A stretch of DNA of 6,306 nt from JBOFLG01 sp051657745. Lineage in GTDB: Bacteria; Actinomycetota; Actinomycetes; Actinomycetales; Dermatophilaceae. The DNA is taken from NCBI GenBank assembly GCA_051657745.1, contig JBOFLG010000030.1:1-6306 (forward strand), given 5' to 3'. The notes under the pieces were generated by a model. That model ran no database searches. It saw only the letters and a list, made by a program, of their open reading frames with translations, and was not told the origin of the DNA. Within the stretch, counting starts at the first letter, position 1. Each line of letters opens with the position of its first letter. Both the position numbers and the translations under genes were made by a program. Of the stretch, positions 1 to 4,597 are shown piece after piece.

Positions 1-382
1 CGGCAGGCCCGTCCTCGATCGCAGCCTGCACGCTCGGCGGCGCAGCATCGCCCTGCGCAATCGCCCTATTGGACGATTTTGCAGGCGGATTCTGCAGAAT
101 CGCCCTATTGGTCGATTCGGCAGGTGGGGTGGCCGCTTCGATGCCGTCGTCGACCGTGATGATCGGGGTACCGACCGCGACCGTGTCGCCCTCCGCGACG
201 AGCAACGAGCCGATGGTTCCGGTGAACGGCACCGGGAGCTCGACCAGGGACTTGGCCGTCTCGATCTCCACAATGATGTCGTTGACCGTGACCCGGTCGC
301 CGGGCGCCACGCGCCAGGTGACAATCTCCGCCTCGGTGAGACCCTCACCCGGGTCGGGAAGCCTGAACTCATGAAAAGTCAT
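1..382 (-). CDS. bkdC: E2 component (dihydrolipoyl acyltransferase) of a 2-oxo acid dehydrogenase complex, N-terminal part only
   Basis: Partial gene: 127 codons are visible and the frame is still open at the window edge. Residues 1-80 form a lipoyl (biotinyl/lipoyl-attachment) domain. It has the typical opening LPDPGEGLTEAEI and the lipoylation site ETAKS, with the modified lysine at residue 44. After residue 80 comes an Ala/Pro-rich flexible linker with a duplicated 13-residue unit. The peripheral-subunit-binding and catalytic acyltransferase domains must lie beyond position 1. In the complex the lipoyl arm carries the acyl group from E1 to the E2 core and then to CoA. The ATG at 382 follows the E1 beta stop by 18 nt and has an AGGGG Shine-Dalgarno at about 391-395. 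Position directly after E1 alpha and E1 beta makes it the E2 of that complex. Branched-chain specificity is inferred from the neighbours, not from this fragment. Confidence 0.9.
   Translation of the reverse strand, partial: MTFHEFRLPDPGEGLTEAEIVTWRVAPGDRVTVNDIIVEIETAKSLVELPVPFTGTIGSLLVAEGDTVAVGTPIITVDDGIEAATPPAESTNRAILQNPPAKSSNRAIAQGDAAPPSVQAAIEDGPA
59..136 (-). repeat. 39-bp tandem duplication in the E2 linker, with a 20-bp near-identical core
   Basis: Two consecutive 39-bp units (59-97 and 98-136) each begin with a 20-bp core, at 59-78 and 98-117, that matches in 19 of 20 positions. The core has inverted ends, AATCG and CGATT, and is richer in A+T than its surroundings. In the E2 frame each unit encodes 13 residues containing (S/T)NRAI, so the duplication keeps the frame. 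It sits in the linker just after the lipoyl domain, where length changes are tolerated. Confidence 0.75.
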
Positions 383-400
383 GTGCGAGAACCCCTGTCG

Positions 401-1468
401 TCAGTAGGTGAGCGATCGGTCGACGGCGTCGAGTACCCGGTCCAGGTCAGGGAGGAAGTCCTCCTCGATCCGGCTCGGCGGGTAGGGCACGTTATAGCCA
501 CCAACCCGCAGTACCGGGGCCTCGAGGGAGTGGAAGGCCTGTTCGGTGACCAGCGCCGAGATCTCGGCGCTCAGCCCGAGGAAGGTCGGCGCTTCGTGCA
601 CCACGACGGCACGCCCGGTCTTTCGCACCGACGAGAGGATCGTGGCGGTATCCAGGGGTGACAGCGAGCGGAGGTCGACCACCTCCAGCGAGCGGCCCTC
701 CTCCTCGGCGGCCTGCGCGGCCTGCAGACACACCGCCACCATCGGGCCGTAGGCGAACAGCGCCACGTCGGTACCGGTGCGCAGCACCCGCGCCCTGCCG
801 AGGGGCTGGTCGGCGGCGGGCCCGACCTCGCCCTTGTCCCAGTACCGGCGCTTGGGCTCGTAGAAGATGACCGGGTCGTCGCTCTCGATTGCCTGCCGGA
901 TCATCCAGTGCGCGTCGTGCGGGGTGGCGCAGCACACCACCCGCAGCCCGGCGGTGTGCGCGAAGTACGCCTCGTTGCTTTCGCTGTGGTGCTCGACCGC
1001 GCCGATGCCGCCGCCGAACGGGATCCGGATGACGAGCGGCATCCGGATCGCTCCGCGGGTACGCGCGTGCAGCCGGGCGACGTGGCTGACGATGTGGTCG
1101 AACGCCGGGTAGACGAAACCGTCGAACTGGATCTCGACGACCGGTCGATACCCGCGCATGGCCAGGCCGATGGCGGTGCCGACGATGCCCGCTTCGGCGA
1201 GCGGGGTGTCGACGACTCGGTGCTCACCGAAGTCTTTCTGCAGGCCTTCGGTGACGCGGAAGACGCCGCCGAGCTTGCCGATGTCCTCGCCGAGCAGGAC
1301 GACCTGAGGGTCCTGCTCCATCGCGGCCCGCAGCCCGCTGGTGATCCCACGGGCCAGCGTGGTCGTCGCCGTCGAGGATGCCGCCGGTGACGGGACCGAG
1401 GACGCCGCCGGTGACGGGACCGAGGACGCCTCCGGTGACGGGACCGGTGATCTGGTCGGGTCGCTCAC
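401..1468 (-). CDS. bkdB: 2-oxo acid dehydrogenase E1 component, beta subunit (branched-chain type)
   Basis: 355 residues. E1 beta pairs with E1 alpha in an alpha2beta2 thiamine-diphosphate enzyme that decarboxylates a 2-oxo acid and acylates the E2 lipoyl group. Family signatures are GEDIG (60-64), GVFRVTEGL (68-76), the segment VDTPLAEAGIVG (86-97), GAVEHHSESNEAYF (156-169) and the C-terminal transketolase domain ending in GGYNVPYPPS (323-332). The start is the GTG at 1468, which overlaps the E1 alpha stop as GTGA and has an AGGAGG Shine-Dalgarno about 8 nt upstream. The first 35 or so residues are an odd Ser/Pro/Ala-rich tail encoded by 24-bp repeats; most relatives begin near the ARGITSGLRAAM segment (39-50). 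Actinobacteria usually have a single-chain AceE-type pyruvate dehydrogenase, so a split E1 favours a branched-chain substrate, but pyruvate or acetoin cannot be excluded. Confidence 0.93.
   Translation of the reverse strand: MSDPTRSPVPSPEASSVPSPAASSVPSPAASSTATTTLARGITSGLRAAMEQDPQVVLLGEDIGKLGGVFRVTEGLQKDFGEHRVVDTPLAEAGIVGTAIGLAMRGYRPVVEIQFDGFVYPAFDHIVSHVARLHARTRGAIRMPLVIRIPFGGGIGAVEHHSESNEAYFAHTAGLRVVCCATPHDAHWMIRQAIESDDPVIFYEPKRRYWDKGEVGPAADQPLGRARVLRTGTDVALFAYGPMVAVCLQAAQAAEEEGRSLEVVDLRSLSPLDTATILSSVRKTGRAVVVHEAPTFLGLSAEISALVTEQAFHSLEAPVLRVGGYNVPYPPSRIEEDFLPDLDRVLDAVDRSLTY
1380..1451 (-). repeat. Three tandem 24-bp units encoding the Ser/Pro/Ala tail of E1 beta
   Basis: Units lie at 1380-1403, 1404-1427 and 1428-1451. 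The first two are identical (plus-strand GCCGCCGGTGACGGGACCG followed by AGGAC), and the third differs at a few positions. On the minus strand each unit encodes an eight-residue SVPSPAAS-like block. The array sits just inside the start codon and lengthens a disordered N-terminal tail without disturbing the frame. Confidence 0.85.
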
Positions 1469-2661
1469 GAGCCCACCTCCTCGAACGAAGCCTGGTACCG
1501 CTCGAAGGCGGCGCGTTCCTCGTCGATGACCGGGTGGGGTTCGGCGAACACATGCTCGAACATCGACGAGCCGTCGGGGTCCGGCATGGCCAGACAGCGT
1601 TCTCGCACCGAGGCGCCGAGCTGCGCGGCCTCGGCATCAATGGCGTCGAGGAACGCCGCGTCGATCCGGCCGGTGGTGGTGAGCCAGCGCTTATACCGCT
1701 CGATCGGGTCGCGGTGTTTCCATACCTCGACCTCTGCGCTCACCCGGTACTTGGTGGGGTCGTCGGAGGTGGTGTGCGCCCCCATCCGATAGGTGAATGC
1801 CTCGATGAACGTCGGGCCCTGACCGCCGCGGGCGGCATCCAATGCGGCAGTGGTGACGGCGTAGACCGCGAGCACGTCGTTACCGTCGACCCGGATGCCG
1901 GGGAAACCGAAGCCGCGCGCCCGGTGGTGCAGCGGCGCCCGGGTCTGCTTCTCGTTCGGTTCGGAGATGGCCCACTGGTTGTTCTGGCAGAAGAACACCA
2001 CCGGGCTGGTATTAACCCCGGCGAACACCATCGCTTCGCTGACGTCGCCCTGCGAGGTCGCGCCGTCGCCGAAGAACGCCACGACGGCGGCGTCGCGGGA
2101 GGCGTCTCCGGTGCCGACATCGCCATCGCGCTGTATGCCCATCGCGTAGCCGGTGGCATGCAGGGCCTGCGACCCGATGATGATCGTGTACAACTGGATT
2201 TTCTTCTCGTTCGGGTCCCAGCCACCGTGGTCGACTCCGCGGAACAGGCCGAGCACATTCACCGGGTCCACCCCGCGGCACCACGCGATGCCGTGCTCCC
2301 GATAGGTGGGGAAAGCGAAATCCTGCGGGCGGAGCGCGCGGCCGGAGCCCACCTGGGCGGCCTCCTGGCCGAGCAGGCTGGCCCACAGGCCGAGTTCGCC
2401 CTGGCGCTGCAGCGCGGTTGCCTCGGCGTCGAAGCGGCGCACCAGGACGAGGTCGCGGTACAGGCCGCGCAACTGGTCGTCGGTGAGCCCGGCAACCACG
2501 GCGTCGTACTGCGAGTTCGCCACCCGTTCGCCTTCCGGGGTGAGCAGCTGGACCATCTCGGGGCCGCCGTCCTGGACCGAGCGTTCCGGTGGTTCAGCGT
2601 GGGTGACGTGGTGGTCGATGCCGTAGGCCGTCTCGAGCGGGCCGATCTCGCTGTCGCTCAC
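1465..2661 (-). CDS. bkdA: 2-oxo acid dehydrogenase E1 component, alpha subunit (branched-chain type)
   Basis: 398 residues. This is the thiamine-diphosphate-binding subunit of the E1 decarboxylase. The cofactor motif runs from GDGATSQGD (198-206) to QNNQWAIS (226-233), the GDG...NN signature. RQGELGLWASLLGQEAAQVG (86-105) is the substrate-side segment. The loop YRMGAHTTSDDPTKYR (291-306) holds the conserved active-site histidine (H297) and corresponds to the phosphorylation loop of mitochondrial E1 alpha. The overall pattern, including GIRVDGNDVLA (255-265), is close to my memory of M. tuberculosis BkdA (Rv2497c). The GTG start at 2661 has GGGAG 6 nt upstream (2668-2672). Family similarity starts only near residue 36, so the first 35 residues are an extension, and the Met at 36 is a possible but less supported start. 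A linker at about 178-190 is slightly longer than in relatives. It is the first gene of the operon and is coupled to E1 beta by a GTGA overlap. Confidence 0.95.
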   Translation of the reverse strand: MSDSEIGPLETAYGIDHHVTHAEPPERSVQDGGPEMVQLLTPEGERVANSQYDAVVAGLTDDQLRGLYRDLVLVRRFDAEATALQRQGELGLWASLLGQEAAQVGSGRALRPQDFAFPTYREHGIAWCRGVDPVNVLGLFRGVDHGGWDPNEKKIQLYTIIIGSQALHATGYAMGIQRDGDVGTGDASRDAAVVAFFGDGATSQGDVSEAMVFAGVNTSPVVFFCQNNQWAISEPNEKQTRAPLHHRARGFGFPGIRVDGNDVLAVYAVTTAALDAARGGQGPTFIEAFTYRMGAHTTSDDPTKYRVSAEVEVWKHRDPIERYKRWLTTTGRIDAAFLDAIDAEAAQLGASVRERCLAMPDPDGSSMFEHVFAEPHPVIDEERAAFERYQASFEEVGS

Positions 2662-2994
2662 AGGCTGCTCCCTTCACTCCCGGGGCTCCCGTGGTGACGG
2701 TCGCCGCGTCGAGCCGGTGCGTGCCGGGTGGAGATGGCCCAGGTGCACCGGCGGCTCGCGGGGGTCGCTGGTGCCGGTAGCGGCGTCCCCTGCCATGACG
2801 GTGCCCACCGTACCGGCCTCCTCGGCGAGCGGAACAGCGCGCGGCGCCCATGCTCCGCGTCGGCGCGCGGGCCCCGCGGGTAGGACCCGACACCATGGCA
2901 TCCCGCCGCCTCGTGGTTCGAGGGCGTGGTCGGTGGCTGATTGACGATCACGATCAAACCACCCGGCTGCGGTGCAGATTGCTACCATCACGGT
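2662..2994. other. Intergenic region between the divergent bkd operon and the RHH/relE pair
   Basis: About 330 bp with no convincing gene. Reading frames here are Arg/Pro/Gly-rich compositional frames with no family resemblance. It must hold the promoters of both divergent units. For the bkd side the only TANNNT match I found on the minus strand is TACGGT (2812 down to 2807), with no good -35 partner, and it would leave a leader of about 140 nt. I do not call it as a promoter. The rightmost 55 bp hold the antitoxin promoter region and two imperfect palindromes. No Lrp/AsnC-type bkd regulator is encoded in this window. Confidence 0.6.
2941..2957. promoter_or_regulatory. Imperfect palindrome upstream of the RHH antitoxin (candidate operator)
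   Basis: The 17-bp stretch TTGACGATCACGATCAA pairs in 5 of its 8 symmetric positions (TTGA and TCAA ends, plus the central pair). It contains the tandem CGATCACGATCA. It lies just upstream of the candidate promoter and shares ATCACG with the second palindrome 40 bp downstream. Ribbon-helix-helix antitoxins usually bind such paired sites and repress their own operon. The function is inferred. Confidence 0.3.
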
Positions 2995-2995
2995 A
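2980..2995 (+). promoter_or_regulatory. Extended -10 element of a leaderless promoter, overlapped by a palindrome
   Basis: TGCTACCAT (2980-2988) is an extended -10 (TGN then TACCAT, fitting TANNNT). It ends six bases before the antitoxin ATG at 2995, so transcription would start at or next to the A of the start codon. There is no Shine-Dalgarno before that ATG. Both facts fit a leaderless mRNA, which is common in actinobacteria. The 13-bp TACCATCACGGTA (2983-2995) pairs in 5 of 6 symmetric positions and covers the -10 and the start site, a good place for an autorepressor. Confidence 0.5.
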
Positions 2996-3252
2996 TGGCG
3001 ATGACACTGCGACTTCCCACCGAGCTGGACCAGGCGCTGCGCGCCGCCGCCGCCGAGGACCGCCGCAGCGTGCAGCAGGAGATCACGTACGCGGTCGAAA
3101 CCTGGCTGGCCCTGCGGGAGACTAACGAAGTCACCGCGGACCCCGAGACATTGCGAGCTCTCGCCGAAGCGCGCGAGTCCGTCCGGTCCGGTGACGTTGT
3201 CTATGGGGTGGATGCCGCGCGCGCGCTGGTCACAGGTCGTTCTGCCGAGTGA
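2995..3252 (+). CDS. Ribbon-helix-helix antitoxin of a type II toxin-antitoxin pair
   Basis: 85 residues. Residues 3-40 fit an Arc/CopG-like ribbon-helix-helix DNA-binding domain: the strand MTLRLPTELDQAL, then a helix rich in Ala/Glu, then SVQQEITYAVETWLA. Residues 48-80 (ADPETLRALAEARESVRSGD, then VVYGVDAARAL) look like the toxin-wrapping tail seen in many RelB-type antitoxins. It should neutralise the RelE protein encoded next and repress the operon by binding upstream palindromes. I chose the ATG at 2995 because the protein domain begins there and a -10 sits exactly where a leaderless start needs it. An upstream TTG at 2941 and an in-frame ATG at 3001 are less likely. Its stop overlaps the toxin start as GTGA. 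The role is inferred from the fold pattern and the adjacent toxin. Confidence 0.82.
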   Translation: MAMTLRLPTELDQALRAAAAEDRRSVQQEITYAVETWLALRETNEVTADPETLRALAEARESVRSGDVVYGVDAARALVTGRSAE

Positions 3253-3527
3253 GCGACGCCTACGAGCTCGGGACGGCCGCCCCGGCTCGTCGCGCCCTCG
3301 CCGAGCAGCTTCCACCGGACGTTGCCGTGGCGGCAGTCGAATTCATCACCGGCCCGCTCCTCGAGAACCCACAGCGAGTCGGCAAGGCACTCACTGAGGA
3401 GTTACTCGGCATCCACAGCGCTCGACTCGGCCGCGACTGGCGGGTGCTGTACGAGATCGACGAGATCAGGCGCGCGGTGATCGTCCTCGACATCCGACGC
3501 CGGTCGAACATCTATCGGCCGCACTGA
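3249..3527 (+). CDS. relE: RelE-family toxin (ribosome-dependent mRNA interferase type)
   Basis: 92 residues, normal for the family. Recognisable segments are VEFITGPLLENPQRVGKAL (30-48), GIHSARLGRDWRVLYEIDE (54-72) and the C-terminal DIRRRSNIYRPH (81-92). These match the layout I recall for M. tuberculosis RelE (Rv1246c): GPLL.NP.R.GK, then L.G.HSARRG.YRV.Y.ID, then I.RRS..YR. Basic residues expected at the active surface are present (R59, R62, R65, R83-85, and Y89-R90). RelE toxins cleave mRNA in the ribosomal A site and are held inactive by the cognate antitoxin. The start is GTG at 3249, inside the antitoxin stop (GTGA), so translation is probably coupled. The 3' end overlaps the convergent mazF reading frame by 16 bp. 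The gene looks intact. Confidence 0.9.
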   Translation: MSDAYELGTAAPARRALAEQLPPDVAVAAVEFITGPLLENPQRVGKALTEELLGIHSARLGRDWRVLYEIDEIRRAVIVLDIRRRSNIYRPH

Positions 3528-3863
3528 ACTGCGCCGAACCTCACAGGTAGGGCCTGCTCGATCGCGTGCACCTCAGCGGGCCCGATCATGCCGCGCCTGG
3601 ACGCCAGCCGGTCGGTCGAGATGACGCGGAGCTGGTCGCACCGGGCGTAGGACGTGTGGCCCCATCCGCTGACACCGGCCTCGAGCTCGACATGGCTTCG
3701 CAACCCATACCGGGCCGAGGTCACCGGAACGACAACCACCACCCCGCCGGGCCCGTTGTGGAGGATGTCGACCGAGACAACGACCGCCGGCCGCGCGAAA
3801 CCTCAGCTCGTGTCCGATGGGCTGGCCGAGGTCGACGTCGTGGACCTCTCCTCGCCAGATCAC
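3512..3863 (-). pseudogene. mazF: MazF-family mRNA interferase, interrupted by a single-base insertion
   Basis: MazF toxins are sequence-specific endoribonucleases paired with MazE. Here the reading frame from GTG 3863 gives MIWRGEVHDVDLGQPIGHEL and then RF, after which homology jumps frame to RPAVVVSVDILHNGPGG, VVVVVPVTSARYGLRSHVEL and SYARCDQLRVISTDRLASRR. Removing one base in the CCGCGCGAAA stretch at 3791-3800 restores GHELRFRRPAVVVS and a 116-residue protein of normal length. In it, R24 and T48 sit where the MazF catalytic Arg and Thr are expected. Without a shift, translation from 3863 would run off frame to a stop at 3573. The start overlaps the mazE stop as GTGA. The last ten or so residues do not resemble the usual MazF end, and they overlap the 3' end of relE. 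It could be a true mutation or an assembly/sequencing indel. Confidence 0.85.
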
Positions 3864-4096
3864 CCCAGGGTGTCCCACTCACGGCGCTCGGCCACGTGCT
3901 GCTCCCAGCGCTCGGGGTCGGCGTGCAGCCGCTGGTAGTCCTGATGCAGGCCACGGAGGAAATCCTGGCGCTCCAATGCATCGATGGCCGAGTGCAGCAC
4001 GTCGACCACGGTGGTCTGGTGGTTCCGGGCCAGGGCCCGAAGTCGTTCGGAGTCCGGCCGGCGGACTCGGACCGTGGTGGTGCCGTGGGATGCCAT
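3860..4096 (-). CDS. mazE: MazE-family ribbon-helix-helix antitoxin
   Basis: 78 residues from ATG 4096. TTTVRVRRPDSERLRALARN (6-25) is the DNA-binding strand and first helix; HQTTVVDVLHSAIDALERQD (26-45) is the second helix. The tail DFLRGLHQDYQRLHADPERW then EQHVAERREWDTLG is the acidic/aromatic toxin-binding segment seen in actinobacterial MazE proteins (pattern F...Y..L..DP..W.....ER..WD). It should bind and neutralise MazF, whose frameshifted gene follows through a GTGA overlap. No clear Shine-Dalgarno precedes ATG 4096. TGTAAT, a -10-like hexamer, ends six bases before it, so a leaderless start is possible. The same frame is open upstream to 4252 through a vapC remnant, so a 130-residue VapC'-MazE fusion coupled to vapB is the alternative product. 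Confidence 0.85.
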   Translation of the reverse strand: MASHGTTTVRVRRPDSERLRALARNHQTTVVDVLHSAIDALERQDFLRGLHQDYQRLHADPERWEQHVAERREWDTLG

Positions 4097-4147
4097 CTGC
4101 CGATTACACACGATGTCCAGCACCGCCCCACGAAAGAGGCAGATGGC
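4092..4147. repeat. 10-bp perfect inverted repeat spanning the mazE start and the vapC/mazE junction
   Basis: GCCATCTGCC (4092-4101) and its exact reverse complement GGCAGATGGC (4138-4147) are separated by 36 bp. The left arm covers the mazE ATG, and the right arm lies in the vapC remnant. The core CCATCTGC also occurs at 4515-4522, over the first possible vapB ATG. It could be a MazE operator, a trace of the rearrangement, or chance. Confidence 0.45.
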
Positions 4148-4252
4148 CGCGATCGTGTGCAGAGGCCCGGCGGTACCGACCCGCTCCAGTACCCGCGGAT
4201 CAGGCTGCTCCCGCATCATCTCTGACACCACGTTCGTGTCGAGGACGATCAC
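4097..4252 (-). pseudogene. vapC: Truncated VapC (PIN-domain toxin) remnant, fused in frame to mazE
   Basis: Only 52 codons remain before the mazE ATG. Residues 1-38 or so match the start of VapC PIN-domain ribonucleases: MIVLDTNVVSEMMRE with the first catalytic Asp (D5), then DPRVLERV and a LHTIAAIC segment that resembles the usual YTTAITLAEI strand. The normal second acidic residue is replaced at that point by FRGAVLDIVCNRQ, which looks like former non-coding DNA upstream of mazE. A full PIN toxin has about 130-140 residues with three or four acidic residues, so this piece cannot be an active nuclease. The GTG at 4252 overlaps the vapB stop as GTGA, the original vapBC arrangement. No stop separates it from mazE, so the two form one open frame of 130 codons. 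Confidence 0.8.
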
Positions 4253-4503
4253 CGGCCCTCGGCGAACTCCGCCGCGCGCGGCAGGTCGCGCCGGGGCGGG
4301 AGGTCGAGGTCAACGCCACCGAGCGCAGCGAAACGCTCGTGGATGACGAGGGCGAGGTTCGGCTCCTCGTGGCCGCCGGGAGCGAGGGCGTCGGTGAGGA
4401 TCGCCCGAACCTCGGTCTCCATCGACCGGCCGTGCTGTGCCGCACGGAGTTTCAACCGACTCGCCACGTCCTCATCGAGGTTTCGCACGCTGATTGCCAC
4501 CAC
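4249..4503 (-). CDS. vapB: VapB/FitA-type ribbon-helix-helix antitoxin, its toxin partner lost
   Basis: 84 residues from GTG 4503. AISVRNLDEDVASRLKLRAA and QHGRSMETEVRAILTDAL form the N-terminal ribbon-helix-helix domain typical of VapB/FitA antitoxins. The C-terminal part, with ALVIHERFAALGGVDLDLPP, is the toxin-binding tail, and it seems intact. GGAGGT (4511-4516) lies 7 nt before GTG 4503 and 10 nt before GTG 4500, and either gives a good start. ATG 4518 is in frame but has no Shine-Dalgarno and would add five residues not expected in the family. The VapC this protein should neutralise is truncated immediately downstream, so it is an orphan antitoxin. It could still bind DNA, repress its promoter and drive the fused mazE through the GTGA overlap. 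Confidence 0.87.
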   Translation of the reverse strand: MVAISVRNLDEDVASRLKLRAAQHGRSMETEVRAILTDALAPGGHEEPNLALVIHERFAALGGVDLDLPPRRDLPRAAEFAEGR

Positions 4504-4527
4504 GGTGACCACCTCCATCTGCTGGCA

Positions 4528-4559
4528 ACGCTAGCGAATGGAGGGGTCAGGTGGCCTGA
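4528..4559 (-). promoter_or_regulatory. Candidate vapB promoter with a palindromic operator-like site
   Basis: On the minus strand TAGCGT (4533 to 4528) fits TANNNT. It would start transcription near 4521, giving a short leader that includes the GGAGGT at 4511-4516 used for GTG 4503. It lies in the palindrome CGCTAGCG (4529-4536). About 14 bp upstream is TCAGGTGGCCTGA (4547-4559), a perfect 5-bp inverted repeat with a 3-bp centre over the -35 position, where no TTGACA-like hexamer is seen. Repressor binding there is inferred. Confidence 0.35.
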
Positions 4560-4597
4560 TCGTGGCACTGACCGCAGCGGTGCTGACCGGCGTCGGG

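Noticed and set aside
91..106. Likeness of the CTGCAGAATCGCCC stretch to cloning-vector polylinker sequence
   Set aside because: The match is partial, the stretch is in frame within the E2 linker, and it belongs to a 39-bp duplication.
1380..1451. Tandem repeats considered as a CRISPR array
   Set aside because: Units are contiguous with no spacers and encode protein in frame.
1378..2697. Long plus-strand open frame of 439 codons opposite E1 alpha
   Set aside because: Its Arg/Gly/Val-rich text is the antisense of a clearly recognised E1 alpha gene and matches no family.
2941..2994. TTG start extending the RHH antitoxin by 18 residues
   Set aside because: The added residues do not look like the family and would cover the promoter and operator-like sites; ATG 2995 fits the domain and the -10.
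2674..3315. Minus-strand open frame of 213 codons through the intergenic region into the RHH/relE pair
   Set aside because: No recognisable domain, runs antisense to the antitoxin and has no Shine-Dalgarno or coding pattern.
3791..3800. Programmed ribosomal frameshift in mazF
   Set aside because: No slippery heptamer or obvious downstream stem is visible, and the MazF family is not known to use frameshifting; a plain insertion explains it.
3864..3878. Upstream GTG at 3878 as the mazF start
   Set aside because: GTG 3863 gives the usual MazF N-terminus and the GTGA overlap with mazE; the longer form adds five unrelated residues.
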